Assembly: GCA_963770995.1 (NCBI GenBank)
Contig: CAVYRS010000001.1
Span: 1,302,001 to 1,366,000, forward strand
Direction: 5' to 3'
Length of the DNA stretch: 64,000 nucleotides
Source: CAVSWN01 sp963770995
GTDB taxonomy: Bacteria > Acidobacteriota > Vicinamibacteria > Vicinamibacterales > CAVVIG01
Below the pieces are notes generated by a model. It ran no database searches. It worked only from the letters and a program-made list of their open reading frames with translations, and was not told the origin of the DNA. This document shows, in pieces, positions 44,207 through 53,280 of this stretch (the stretch's first letter is position 1; every line of letters begins with the position of its first letter). A program made the position numbers and the translations under genes.

Positions 44207-45335
44207 GCTCCCGCCTCCGCATCTCTCGCTGTCGACGACGGAATCTACCGCGTGGGGCAGAGGATTTCTCAGCGGGCTGCTGTCCGCGGTTCTGGGCATC
44301 GCCGGGATCGGCGCCGTGCTGACCCTGCGGTTTCCGGGTGTGCTGTCCGCGACCGAGCTGCGTCCCTTCTACGACCTCGCATACGTGCGGCCGCTGATTC
44401 ACACGGCGCTGGTCGCGTCGCTCGTGCTCGGCACGGTCAGCTTTTACCTTCGCGCCAACAAGATGCTGGCGGTCATCGGTATCGGGTGCACCCTGCTCGC
44501 TGCTGTACTCGGTGGCTCGCAGGCCCCGCTCGGCGGAGACCTGGGCGAAGGGTCGTGGCTCGGCGTCGACTTCTTCGTGCTGAACATCGTGCTCTACAGC
44601 GCGGTCTTCGTGCCGATCGAACGCTTCTTTGCGCTCCGGCCGGACCAGCCCGTGTTCCGCCGCGAGTGGGTGGTGGATCTGACGTATTTCTTCCTCAACG
44701 CGCTCCTCATCGAAGTCGTGACGCTGCTCACGCTGCGACCGGCCGCGATACTGTTCTCGTGGGCGCGTCTCGAGCCGGTGACGGCGATGGTCGGCTCATG
44801 GCCGCTGGCCGTGCAGGTGCCCGCGATTCTGCTGGTGGCGGATTTCACGCAGTACTGGGCGCATCGTGCGTTCCATCGCGTGCCCGTGCTGTGGCGATTC
44901 CATGCCATTCATCATTCAGCGGAGAGCATGGATTGGCTGGCGGGATCGCGCCTGCATCTCGTCGACGCGGTCGTGACGCGCGGTCTCACCTACGCGCCGA
45001 TCTTCGTTCTGGGTTTTCCGCAGGACGCGTTGATTCCCTACGTGTTCATCGTCGCCGCGCAGGCGACGTTCATCCACGCCAACGTGCGTTGGGAGTTCCG
45101 CTCGCTGCGTCTCTTCATCGCGACACCTGCGTTCCACCACTGGCATCACAGTGCCGAGCGTGAGGCGATCGATCGCAACTTCGCTGTTCACACGCCGGTG
45201 TGGGACCGGCTGTTCGGCACCTACTACCTTCCAGATCGGTGGCCTGCCGCCTACGGGCTGTACGGCGGGCGGGACGTGCCGTTCCGATGGATGACGCAAC
45301 TCATTTATCCATTTCGTCGAACCACCCGCCGCTGA
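44193..45335 (+). CDS. Fatty acid hydroxylase / sterol desaturase family protein
   Basis: A 380-aa integral membrane di-iron oxygenase. Six to eight hydrophobic segments surround the histidine boxes: YWAHRAFHRVPVLWRFHAIH (HxxxH and HxxHH), then FHHWHHSAEREAIDRNFA near the C-terminus. Family members hydroxylate or desaturate lipids, sterols or ether lipids (for example alkylglycerol monooxygenase). The N-terminal 110 residues form extra membrane helices. The 14-bp overlap with the CarF-like gene suggests both act on the same lipid pool. Confidence 0.88.
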   Translation: MPATELPPPHLSLSTTESTAWGRGFLSGLLSAVLGIAGIGAVLTLRFPGVLSATELRPFYDLAYVRPLIHTALVASLVLGTVSFYLRANKMLAVIGIGCTLLAAVLGGSQAPLGGDLGEGSWLGVDFFVLNIVLYSAVFVPIERFFALRPDQPVFRREWVVDLTYFFLNALLIEVVTLLTLRPAAILFSWARLEPVTAMVGSWPLAVQVPAILLVADFTQYWAHRAFHRVPVLWRFHAIHHSAESMDWLAGSRLHLVDAVVTRGLTYAPIFVLGFPQDALIPYVFIVAAQATFIHANVRWEFRSLRLFIATPAFHHWHHSAEREAIDRNFAVHTPVWDRLFGTYYLPDRWPAAYGLYGGRDVPFRWMTQLIYPFRRTTRR

Positions 45336-45344
45336 TCGCGTCCG

Positions 45345-46358
45345 TCAGCGCTCGCGAACCGCTCCCGGCGCGGCGTCTTTCTCCGCGAAGCGAGCGCCCC
45401 TCAGGATGTTCGGCATGCCGTAGTTCCCCTCGTGACAGGCATACTCGTACAGGGGACCCTTCGTCGCGATCATCGGAATTTCGGCGCTCCATGGCCTGGT
45501 CCACGTGTTGGAATCGTCAACCGTAAACTGGTAGAGGATCCGGTCGGCGCTCACGCGGGTGAAGCGTTCGACGACATGCAAGGCGGAACTCGATCCCTGA
45601 AACGCGGTCCTGCCGGTGAAATTCGTCGTGTCGACGACGAGCGTATCGCCTTCCCACCGGCCGCGCGAGTCGCCAGCCCACCGCCGGATGCTTTCAGATA
45701 ACTGCGGACGCCCGTCGATCGGGATCAGACGCGGCCCGGTTTCCACTTCCCGGACGACGAGGACGTAGCCGGGCGTCTGGATGATCTGCAGCACGTCGTT
45801 GTAAGGCGGTGGCAACATGGGCGGACCTTCGTGCGTCCACATGATGCATCGTTCCTGCAGCGGACGGTTCTCGTAGCTGTCGAAGCCGGCGGCGGCCCGC
45901 CTCGCAGCCTGGCGCTCACGCGCCTCCGGCGTCATCGGCGGAATCTTCCCGTCCGGCGGATCGTAGATGAGCGAGGTGCGGTTGCTCGAGAGCGGTCTGA
46001 GGTGAGGTGTCGCGAGCCAGAGCGCGTTGTCGTAATGCGTCGGATCGTTCTGCACGATCCGTTTACGCCGCTCCTCGTCGCTCAGGCCGAAGATGCCCGC
46101 GGCGAGCGGATCGACGTCGTCCTGGGTCAGGAGCGCCGACAGTTCCGCCGCTTCCTCGTCCGTCAGAAACTCCTGGTCAGCGTATCGCGCGGGCCGTGCG
46201 AGGGGCGTGAAAGTGTGCGTCGTCCAGATGCCCTGAAGGTCCGGATGGCCGTCAGGCGTGCGCGGTGCCGTCCACGTGCCGGCGGCTGGCGTGCGCGACT
46301 GCGCACTCAGGGATACCGCCGCCACAATCACACCGACCACAAAGAGCATGGGTTTCAT
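45345..46358 (-). CDS. Secreted protein of an Acidobacteriota-type unknown family
   Basis: A 337-aa protein with a signal peptide (residues 1-19, ending LSAQS). The sequence starts TPDGHPDLQGIWTTHTFTPL, typical of a large family of secreted proteins in Acidobacteriota in which xPDGxPDLxGxW is the hallmark. Later blocks are PPMLPPPYNDVLQIIQTPGY and RWEGDTLVVDTTNFTGRTAF. Function is not known. The gene is convergent with the desaturase and divergent from the PhyH gene. Confidence 0.8.
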   Translation of the reverse strand: MKPMLFVVGVIVAAVSLSAQSRTPAAGTWTAPRTPDGHPDLQGIWTTHTFTPLARPARYADQEFLTDEEAAELSALLTQDDVDPLAAGIFGLSDEERRKRIVQNDPTHYDNALWLATPHLRPLSSNRTSLIYDPPDGKIPPMTPEARERQAARRAAAGFDSYENRPLQERCIMWTHEGPPMLPPPYNDVLQIIQTPGYVLVVREVETGPRLIPIDGRPQLSESIRRWAGDSRGRWEGDTLVVDTTNFTGRTAFQGSSSALHVVERFTRVSADRILYQFTVDDSNTWTRPWSAEIPMIATKGPLYEYACHEGNYGMPNILRGARFAEKDAAPGAVRER

Positions 46359-46427
46359 GTGATGGTTCTCCCGCCCGTTGTGTCTGCCGGTGTCCGGCAA
46401 GACGGCTGCTATTCTACTCTTGCCGAC

Positions 46428-47180
46428 GTGGACCACTTCCAGACCCACGGTTGGGTTCGTCTCGAAGGCGCGTTCAGCGCCCAGGAGGCTGCAGCGATGC
46501 GTGACGTGGTCTGGCGCGCGCTCGCCGCGGTCGGTATCCAACGCGACGATCCGACCACGTGGCGCACGGAGCGGCCCGACCACCTGCAGCATTTGAAGTC
46601 CGACCCGGTTTTTCGTGCCGTGGGAAGCACGCTCACGCTGGCCGCGATCGACGAGGTCCTCGGCGGGCAGCCGTGGCGGCGGCCTTCGGACTGGGGCGCG
46701 TTCTTCCTGGTGTTCCCGGCGGGGCGGCCGTGGAACGTACCCGCTGACGGCTGGCACCTTGATGCCGACTATACGGGCCCGCTGTCACCACCCAAAGGCG
46801 TGAAGGTCCACGCGATGTGCGGCGATGTGGCACCACGAGCCGGTGGGATGAACATCATCAGCGGATCGCATCGGCTGGTCCACCGGTGGTTCCGGGAGCA
46901 TCCCCCGAGGCCCGGCGCGCGGGGAGCCGAGCTGCGGGCGTCGGTACACCGCCATCCGTACGTGCGGGACCTCTGTACCGCCGGCGAGGCCGCTGCCCGC
47001 ATCGAACGGTTCCACGAACGCGTTGAGGAGGTCGACGACGGCATCCCGCTGCAGGTGCTGGAAAACACGGCGGCGGCGGGCGATGTCATCCTCATGCATC
47101 CTCTGCTGCTCCACGCTCCTCCCACGACACATCTCGGGAGCCGGCCGCGCTTTCTGCTGAACAAGGACATCTCTCTGTGA
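46428..47180 (+). CDS. Phytanoyl-CoA dioxygenase family (PhyH) protein
   Basis: A 250-aa Fe(II)/2-oxoglutarate oxygenase. The metal triad is visible: WHLDADYTG (H-x-D, about residues 108-110) and the distal His in LLLHAPPTTHLG, followed by the 2-oxoglutarate-binding Arg in SRPRFLLNK. GTG 46428 is chosen because the family begins with DHFQTHGWVRLEGAFS; longer starts (ATG 46362) read through the promoter region shared with the divergent gene. The substrate is unknown. Confidence 0.82.
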   Translation: MDHFQTHGWVRLEGAFSAQEAAAMRDVVWRALAAVGIQRDDPTTWRTERPDHLQHLKSDPVFRAVGSTLTLAAIDEVLGGQPWRRPSDWGAFFLVFPAGRPWNVPADGWHLDADYTGPLSPPKGVKVHAMCGDVAPRAGGMNIISGSHRLVHRWFREHPPRPGARGAELRASVHRHPYVRDLCTAGEAAARIERFHERVEEVDDGIPLQVLENTAAAGDVILMHPLLLHAPPTTHLGSRPRFLLNKDISL

Positions 47181-47275
47181 GGGCGTCTCTGGCCGGACTG
47201 AGGTCTCAACAAGATCAATCCAGCGGCACTAGAATTGACGCGGTAGCTGAACCCACTCGTTGACGTGAGAGGCCT

Positions 47276-48490
47276 ATGAGCGAACATCGCAACGATGCAC
47301 CCACAGTCCGCCGGCGCGATTTTCTGAAGACTGCCGGCGCCGGTCTCACAGCCGCGGGTCTGCTGATGACCGACGCTGAGCGCGCGCGTGCGCAAGGCGC
47401 GGCCGACAAGGCCCGCCTCGACCGCATCGCCAGCTGCACGTGGCCGATCCGCCAGTTGTTCAAGACGCGCGGAGGAGGCGGCCGCGGCAACGCGCCGCTC
47501 AGCCTTCGAGCCGGATCCGTGGCGCCGACGTCACCCGGTGCGCCGTCGACGCCTGCGAATCGCGATCGAACGACGACCGCCGACATGAAGCAGCGGTACG
47601 GCGAGATGACGATGCTCGACTTCCCGCAATGGACGAAGGACAACTTTCCGGGCGTCACGCGGATGGATCTGTTCTCGGGACTCTTCGGCGACGTGAGCGA
47701 CGATTCGATGTTCATGACCGCGGCCGACGGCGGCGGCGGCGGTGCCGGCTTCAACCCGGCGAGTCCGTCGGGACGCAGATGGCTGGACCAGCTCGCCAGC
47801 GTCCTGGCGAAGACCGGCACGAAGGTTCAGCACATTTCCAACAACGCGCCGTTCGGCCTCGCCGATTACGGATCGCCGGAAGCCGACGCGCGCCGCAAGG
47901 CGGGCGTCGCCATGGCCAAGCGCTGGCTCGAGGGCTGCGCGGTGCTCAGCGTGAAATCGATGCGCATGAACTCGCCGGCCGCGCTCGGCCCGGAAATCCG
48001 GCCGAACGCGACGGCGAACGGCGGCGATGGATATCCGCGGAACCTGGAGATCGTGGCGCTGATGAACGCCGCGATCGAATCCTACAAGGAGATGGCCGAT
48101 TTCGGCGGCAACTTCGGGATCAAAGTCACCTTCGAGAATCACTGGGGGCTGGCGGCCGATCCGATGAACCTCCGAATCATGATCGACACGATCAACCATC
48201 CGTATTGCGACATGACGCCCGACTTCTGCAATTGGGAGCACGAGTACATGCTGTTCAATGGCCTCAAGGCGCTCGCGCCGTACTCGTCGTCGAACGTCCA
48301 CGCGAAGTACTGGGATCGCTGGGGCGACAAGAACGATGTGCAGCGGTCGGTGCGGGTCATGTTGGCCGGCGGGTTCAAGGGGACGTTCGCCCTCGAATAC
48401 GAAGCGGGGCCGCTGAACGGCGTCGAGGGCGCGAAATATCTCTACAAGGAAGTGCTCGCGGCGCTGACCGCGCCAGCGCCGGTCATCTAG
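47276..48490 (+). CDS. Tat-exported TIM-barrel protein (sugar phosphate isomerase/epimerase-like)
   Basis: A 404-aa protein with a twin-arginine signal (TVRRRDFLKTAGAGLTAAG). The mature part resembles AP-endonuclease-2-type TIM barrels: KVQHISNNAPFG, SVKSMRMNSP, IKVTFENHWGLAADP (metal-ligand Glu) and DFCNWEHEYMLFNG. This group often acts as xylose-isomerase-like epimerase or lyase on sugars. Glycine-rich loops (residues 65-72 and about 155) are unusual inserts. GAGAGG before ATG 47276 supports the start. It ends 4 bp inside the convergent gene that follows. Confidence 0.82.
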   Translation: MSEHRNDAPTVRRRDFLKTAGAGLTAAGLLMTDAERARAQGAADKARLDRIASCTWPIRQLFKTRGGGGRGNAPLSLRAGSVAPTSPGAPSTPANRDRTTTADMKQRYGEMTMLDFPQWTKDNFPGVTRMDLFSGLFGDVSDDSMFMTAADGGGGGAGFNPASPSGRRWLDQLASVLAKTGTKVQHISNNAPFGLADYGSPEADARRKAGVAMAKRWLEGCAVLSVKSMRMNSPAALGPEIRPNATANGGDGYPRNLEIVALMNAAIESYKEMADFGGNFGIKVTFENHWGLAADPMNLRIMIDTINHPYCDMTPDFCNWEHEYMLFNGLKALAPYSSSNVHAKYWDRWGDKNDVQRSVRVMLAGGFKGTFALEYEAGPLNGVEGAKYLYKEVLAALTAPAPVI

Positions 48491-48822
48491 TCCCGTCGCC
48501 GGTATTCGTAGGCTGGCGGTTTCCGCGCATAGTCCACGTCCATGTTCAAGGCCGTCCGAAGCGTGCGGAGCGTCTGCTTGAAAAAAGGACGCATGTGACT
48601 CATGTGCAGCCGATCGACCGAGGTGTCGAGGGCTGACAGTTTCGACGCGACCGTGCCGGCGCCGCCTTCGATTGCGGCGCGGAGCGCGTCCACATCGGCG
48701 CGGACGCGTCGAGACGCGCCGTCTTTGCCCAGCGCAATCACGTCTTTGTCCAGCGCGGCGACGAGGCAGCTGATCGCCTCAGCATCTGGCGTGTCGGTCG
48801 AGTTCATCGATGCCGTTGTCAT
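48487..48822 (-). CDS. Hypothetical helical protein
   Basis: A 111-aa protein, mostly alpha-helical (AISCLVAALDKDVIALGKDG, LRAAIEGGAGTVASKLSALD). It has no known domain. AGGGAG 6-7 nt before ATG 48822 supports this start over 48840. The stop lies within the last four bases of the convergent epimerase gene. It is followed upstream by the cold-shock gene on the same strand. Confidence 0.6.
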   Translation of the reverse strand: MTTASMNSTDTPDAEAISCLVAALDKDVIALGKDGASRRVRADVDALRAAIEGGAGTVASKLSALDTSVDRLHMSHMRPFFKQTLRTLRTALNMDVDYARKPPAYEYRRRD

Positions 48823-48909
48823 CTGGTCTCCCTCATTCACGCTGATTTCGGAAGCGCCGACAACGCCCGCTCAGGCGCTGCCGACGCCGTACCGGCGCCG
48901 GGCGACCGG

Positions 48910-49116
48910 TTAGGTCGACGTACGCCGGACGTTCTCCGCCCGAGGACCCTTTGGTCCTTGACCGACGTCGAACTCGACGCTGTCGCCCTCACGCAAATCC
49001 TGCAGCCCCTCGCCGTACACGGCGCTCTGGTGGAAAAAATATTCCTTCGCGGAATCATCCTTGATGAACCCAAAGCCCTTGTCGACTCGCAACGTTCGTA
49101 TTGTTCCCGTCATCAT
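48910..49116 (-). CDS. Cold-shock domain protein (CspA family)
   Basis: A 68-aa single cold-shock domain: MTGTIRTLRVDKGFGFIKDD with RNP1 (KGFGFI), YFFHQSAVYG with RNP2-like FFH, and EGDSVEFDVGQGPKGPRAEN. It is an RNA chaperone of normal length. A run of G residues before the two adjacent ATGs (49116 and 49113) serves as ribosome-binding site. Confidence 0.95.
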   Translation of the reverse strand: MMTGTIRTLRVDKGFGFIKDDSAKEYFFHQSAVYGEGLQDLREGDSVEFDVGQGPKGPRAENVRRTST

Positions 49117-49296
49117 TCCCCCCACTTCACTGACATTGACGCGTTCTTGGTACAGGTCGAAGACAATTCAAACTCCGACTCTGGCGGCCTTGATGAGGAA
49201 CTGAAGCGACGAGCGCGGAACGGACCGCGTGAAAGGCTGCAGGAACTCAGGAAAGCGAACAACCTAATTTTACGCTTGTCGGCGCGACATCGCAAG

Positions 49297-49530
49297 TCAT
49301 CGTGTTCGCATGAGCTCACGGCGCACCGCGGCACCCGTCGCCACAGCTGCAGCCGTTTCAACCGTGCGGGTCTCGGGACTTCCGTCCGGAAAATAGAAGA
49401 AGAAGATCCCGCGACCGGTCCGGATGGACCCGTCGCTCAGGATCTCGAGCGCGTGCCGCAGTTCGTGCGCGATCGTCACCATCAGATCGACCGGCTGGCT
49501 GCTAAGGCGGAAACGAACGGTGAAAACCGA
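49297..49530 (-). pseudogene. Truncated HELRH metallopeptidase-like fragment
   Basis: The minus strand encodes FTVRFRLSSQPVDLMVTIAH followed by ELRHALEILSDGSIR, a zincin helix (HELRH), then FETxA-like VETAAAVATGAAVRREL to the stop. Related secreted proteins are about 180-200 aa with a signal peptide and about 100 residues before the HELRH helix. Those are missing; the frame opens only near 49530, where the sigma-factor leader of the opposite strand begins. A short product from ATG 49482 (61 aa) is possible but would lack the fold. Best read as a 5'-truncated relic. Confidence 0.45.
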
Positions 49531-49607
49531 GGTCCTCGAGCCCGGTCGGCGCGGGGTATCATCGACGCCACACGACAGGCCTTCCAGCGACAGGAGACGT
49601 CACGGGC

Positions 49608-50144
49608 TTGCTGCTCGCGTGGCGCGGGGGAGACCAGGAAGCGCTCGATCGCCTGGTCCCACTGGTCTATGCCGAGCTGCGCCGCCTCGCGCACGCCTAC
49701 ATGCGCGGCGAGCGTCCCGGCCACAGCCTTCAAACCACCGCGCTGATTCACGAAGCCTACGTCCGCCTGGTGGATGCGCCGCAGATGCGGTGGCAGAACC
49801 GGGCGCACTTTTTCGCGGTGTCCGCGCAGGTGATGCGGCGCGTGCTCGTCGATGTCGCCCGCGCGGAGCGGTCGCTCAAACGCGGCGGCGATTGCGTCCA
49901 TGTGGCGTTCGATGAAGCTCTGACCGTCACGCAGGCGCAGAATCCTGACCTCGTCGCCCTCGACGAAGCGCTGACCGAGCTCGCCGCAATGGATCCGAGG
50001 AAGAGCCGAGTGGTCGAGCTGCGCTTCTTCGGTGGACTGACGGCGGACGAAACGGCGGACGTGCTGAAGCTGGCGCCCGACACGGTGCTTCGGGATTGGC
50101 AGCTCGCCAAAGTGTGGCTGCTGCAGCGGCTGGAGGCGAGATGA
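49608..50144 (+). CDS. ECF-like sigma factor coupled to a protein kinase gene
   Basis: About 178 aa. It has the features of the ECF-like group found beside Ser/Thr kinases in Acidobacteriota and Planctomycetota: LLAWRGGDQEALDRLVPLVY, LRRLAHAYMRGERPGHSLQT, TALIHEAYVRL, and region 4 LAAMDPRKSRVVELRFFGGL followed by TADETADVLKLAPDTVLRDW. The start appears to be TTG 49608, with AGGAG about 11 nt upstream; no ATG is available in frame. Its stop overlaps the kinase start (ATGA at 50141-50144), so the two are co-translated and the kinase probably controls the sigma factor or shares its signal. Confidence 0.88.
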   Translation: MLLAWRGGDQEALDRLVPLVYAELRRLAHAYMRGERPGHSLQTTALIHEAYVRLVDAPQMRWQNRAHFFAVSAQVMRRVLVDVARAERSLKRGGDCVHVAFDEALTVTQAQNPDLVALDEALTELAAMDPRKSRVVELRFFGGLTADETADVLKLAPDTVLRDWQLAKVWLLQRLEAR

Positions 50145-53011
50145 CGCCGGAGCGGTGGCAGGCGGTCGAGCGCCTCTATCACGCGGCGCTGGCATGCGCG
50201 CCGAACGATCGCCAGGCATTCCTGATCGACGCGTGCGCCGGCGACGACGCGCTGCGCCAGGCCGTCGACACGCTGCTGACGCGGCAACCGCAGGCCGAGC
50301 GCTTTCTCGAAGCGCCGGCGTGGCAGAGCGTCGCGGCGGCGCTGGCCGAACCGCCCACTCAGATCGTCGGACGCGTGATCGGCGCGTTCGAGGTCGTGTC
50401 GCATCTCGGCAGCGGCGGCATGGGCGACGTTTATCGCGCCCGCGACCGCCGGCTGGGACGCGACGTCGCGTTGAAGTTTCTGACGCCGGAATCAGCGCCC
50501 GACGCCGAGGCGCGCGAGCGGCTCCGCCGCGAAGCGCTGGCGGCCTCCGCGCTCAATCACCCCCACATCTGCACGCTGCACGACATCGTGGACGATGAGG
50601 GGCGGCCGGTGCTGGTGATGGAGATCGTCGAGGGCGAGCCGCTCAGCGCGCTGATTCCGAAGGAGGGATTGCCGATCGAGACCGTGGTCCGGTACGGCGA
50701 GCAACTCGCCGACGCGCTCGCCCATGCCCATGCGCACGGCATCATTCACCGCGATCTCAAGCCCTCCAACATCGTCGTGACGACGGCGGGGCGCGCCAAG
50801 GTGCTCGACTTCGGCATCGCGCGGCAGATGCACCCGGCGGATCTCGACGCGGCGACGAAGGATGGCAGCGCGTTGACAGACTCGCGAGCAATCGCCGGAA
50901 CGCTCCGGTATCTGGCGCCGGAAGTGCTCGCGGGTCAACCGGCCGATCCACGCAGTGACATCTGGGCTCTGGGCGTTGTGCTCTACGAGATGGCGACGGG
51001 CACGCGGCCATTCGAGGGATCAACCGGCGTGGCGCTGACCGGCGCGATTCTGCACCAGCCGATGGCGCCGCTGCCGGCGCGCGTCCCGGGCACGCTGCGC
51101 GCGATTCTGCAGAAGTGTCTGGCGAAGGAACCGAGTCAACGGTATCAGTCGGCGGCCGAGGTGCGCGCCGTGCTGGAGATGACGCGTCCGGATCCAGCCG
51201 CGGTGATCGCGGCCGGCGTCGCCAGCGATATGACGCCGCGCCTCACACGCGGGCGCGTCGCTCGCTGGGGCGCCGTTGCAGCCGCCGCCGGCGTCGTTGC
51301 GGTGGTCGCCGCATGGAATCTGATGCGCAACCGCGAACTGCCGGACAATTCGCTGTCGCGGACGACGATCACTCTGGGGCCTGACGAGTCAATCGTCGGT
51401 GAGCAACCGATTGCGATCTCGCCTGACGGCCGTCGCATCGCGTACACGGCTCGCCAGGGTGGGCAGCAGCGCCTGTATGTCCGCCCCCTCGATCGATTCG
51501 AGGCGACGGCACTCGCCGGCACCAACGGCGCCTCCACGCCCTTCTTCTCGCCCGACGGCCGGTGGGTGGGATTCTTCGCCGGCGGAAAGTTGCAGAAGGT
51601 GTCGATCGAAGGAGGCGCACCTGTCACGCTCTGTGACGCCCCACGCGGCCGCGGCGCCGACTGGGGGCCCGACGACTCGATTATCTTCGCGCCCGATGGG
51701 AATACCGGTCTCTCGCAGATTCCTGCGGCCGGCGGCGCGCCTCGGATCCTCACGACGCTGAACGCCAAAGAGGGCGAGCTCAGTCACCGCGCACCGCAGA
51801 TCCTGCCCGGCGGCAAGACCGTGCTCTTCACCGTCTTCACCGGTCAGGAATTGACGCCAGGCAATCGCGCGCTCTCGCTCGTCACGGGGCAAACCCGGAC
51901 CCTCGTCGAGGGTCGCTCGTGGGTGCGGTACGTGCCTGACGGCCACCTGATCTACGTGTTGAACGGTGCCGCGGTCACCGTTCCGTTCGATCACACCCGT
52001 CTGACCGTCAGCGGCCCTCCGACGCCGGTGCTCGAGGATCTCCGTCAGAGCTTGGCGCCCGGCAGCAACCTGTGGCCGTTCGCCGTCTCGGCCGAGGGAT
52101 CGCTCGTTTTCGTTCCCGGCGGCCCCGGACGACGAGCGCTGGTGTCCTTCGATCGCCACGGAGTCGGCACGCCTCTGGAGAGTGGACTGAACGGGTACGA
52201 GCAACTCCGTCTGTCGCCCGATGGCCAGCGCCTCGCGCTCACGCTCCTCGCGCAATCCGGCCGCGACATCTGGATCTACGAGTTGGCGCAGAGCCGGCTC
52301 ACCCCGCTGACGACTGGAGGAAAAGATGCCTTCCCGGTTTGGAGTCCGGATGGTACCCGCATCGCGTTCGCGTCCGGGCGATTCGGACACCACAACCTGT
52401 TCGTGCAGGCCGCCGATGGCAGCAGCCCCGCCGAGCGGCTGGTGACGAGCGACAAAGTGCAGAGGCCCAGGTCCTGGTCGCCAGATGGACGGATACTGAG
52501 CTTCACTCAGGACGACCCGATGCCGGATCTCTGGACGCTGTCCTTCGAGCAGCCGCCGACCACGCGCCCGATGATCCAGTTGCCGGGCTATCAGGTATTC
52601 TCCCGGATCTCGCCGGATGGCCGATGGCTGGCGTACGCGTCGGAGGAATCTGGTCAGTACGAGGTCTACGTGGCGAGCTTTCCGGATGGCGCGCGCAAGT
52701 CACCGGTTTCCTCGGGTGGAGGAAGCCAGCCAGTCTGGGCGAACAGCGGCCGAGAGCTCTTTTACTTGAGCGGCGACAAGTTGATGGTCGTCGATGTCAA
52801 TACTGGGGCAACCTTCCGCGCAGGCAAACCGGCGCTGCTCTTCCAGATGCGATCCGCTGTCCAAACGTCCGGTTCTTCATACGATGTCACGCTCGATGGC
52901 CAGCGGTTCGTGATGATCCAGAGCGCTGAAAACGTGGGGGTGCCGCAGGTCAACGTCGTGCTCGGCTGGTCCCAGGAACTGACGCGCCGCGCACGTACCG
53001 GACAGCCGTAA
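50141..53011 (+). CDS. Ser/Thr protein kinase with C-terminal PD40 propeller
   Basis: A 956-aa protein, intact. Residues 1-70 are a helical pre-kinase region (MTPERWQAVERLYHAALACA) usual in this group. The kinase domain spans about 85-355: LGSGGMGDVYRARD, VALKFL, IIHRDLKPSNIVV, VLDFGIARQ and LRYLAPEVLAG. A transmembrane helix lies at about 378-400 (WGAVAAAAGVVAVVAAWNL). The periplasmic part has many PD40 blades (ISPDGRRIAYTARQGGQ, FSPDGRWVGFFAGG, WSPDGTRIAFASGRFG). It is a receptor-type kinase sensing an extracytoplasmic ligand. It is co-translated with the sigma factor upstream. Confidence 0.93.
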   Translation: MTPERWQAVERLYHAALACAPNDRQAFLIDACAGDDALRQAVDTLLTRQPQAERFLEAPAWQSVAAALAEPPTQIVGRVIGAFEVVSHLGSGGMGDVYRARDRRLGRDVALKFLTPESAPDAEARERLRREALAASALNHPHICTLHDIVDDEGRPVLVMEIVEGEPLSALIPKEGLPIETVVRYGEQLADALAHAHAHGIIHRDLKPSNIVVTTAGRAKVLDFGIARQMHPADLDAATKDGSALTDSRAIAGTLRYLAPEVLAGQPADPRSDIWALGVVLYEMATGTRPFEGSTGVALTGAILHQPMAPLPARVPGTLRAILQKCLAKEPSQRYQSAAEVRAVLEMTRPDPAAVIAAGVASDMTPRLTRGRVARWGAVAAAAGVVAVVAAWNLMRNRELPDNSLSRTTITLGPDESIVGEQPIAISPDGRRIAYTARQGGQQRLYVRPLDRFEATALAGTNGASTPFFSPDGRWVGFFAGGKLQKVSIEGGAPVTLCDAPRGRGADWGPDDSIIFAPDGNTGLSQIPAAGGAPRILTTLNAKEGELSHRAPQILPGGKTVLFTVFTGQELTPGNRALSLVTGQTRTLVEGRSWVRYVPDGHLIYVLNGAAVTVPFDHTRLTVSGPPTPVLEDLRQSLAPGSNLWPFAVSAEGSLVFVPGGPGRRALVSFDRHGVGTPLESGLNGYEQLRLSPDGQRLALTLLAQSGRDIWIYELAQSRLTPLTTGGKDAFPVWSPDGTRIAFASGRFGHHNLFVQAADGSSPAERLVTSDKVQRPRSWSPDGRILSFTQDDPMPDLWTLSFEQPPTTRPMIQLPGYQVFSRISPDGRWLAYASEESGQYEVYVASFPDGARKSPVSSGGGSQPVWANSGRELFYLSGDKLMVVDVNTGATFRAGKPALLFQMRSAVQTSGSSYDVTLDGQRFVMIQSAENVGVPQVNVVLGWSQELTRRARTGQP

Positions 53012-53079
53012 ACCGGCAACCGTCTATAATCACCCGTCCGGTCCGGCCTATGGCTGAACGTGACCCGGCCACGATTGAG

Positions 53080-53235
53080 GGATAACCGCCGCCTGGCAGG
53101 AGACCACCGACGCGCTTCGCGAGAGCGAACGTCGGTACCGCGAACTGGGCTTTCAGCAGCACGTCGTCAAGCCGGTGGACCCTCGGCGCTGGTCCAGCTC
53201 GTGGGGTCGGTCGTCCGTGACCAATTCGTTGCAAT
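53080..53235 (+). pseudogene. PAS-start / receiver-end fusion relic
   Basis: The plus strand reads ETTDALRESERRYRE, the linker that opens PAS domains in sensor kinases, then directly GFQQHVVKPVDP, the end of a response-regulator receiver domain (GFxxHxxKPVDP). After a one-base shift it continues SALVQLVGSVVRDQ. It is the scar of a large deletion inside a hybrid histidine kinase. No functional part remains. Confidence 0.5.
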
Positions 53236-53280
53236 GTGGGCTGCGACGCGCTACCCTCGTCCCGCTCACTGGAGGTGCGC

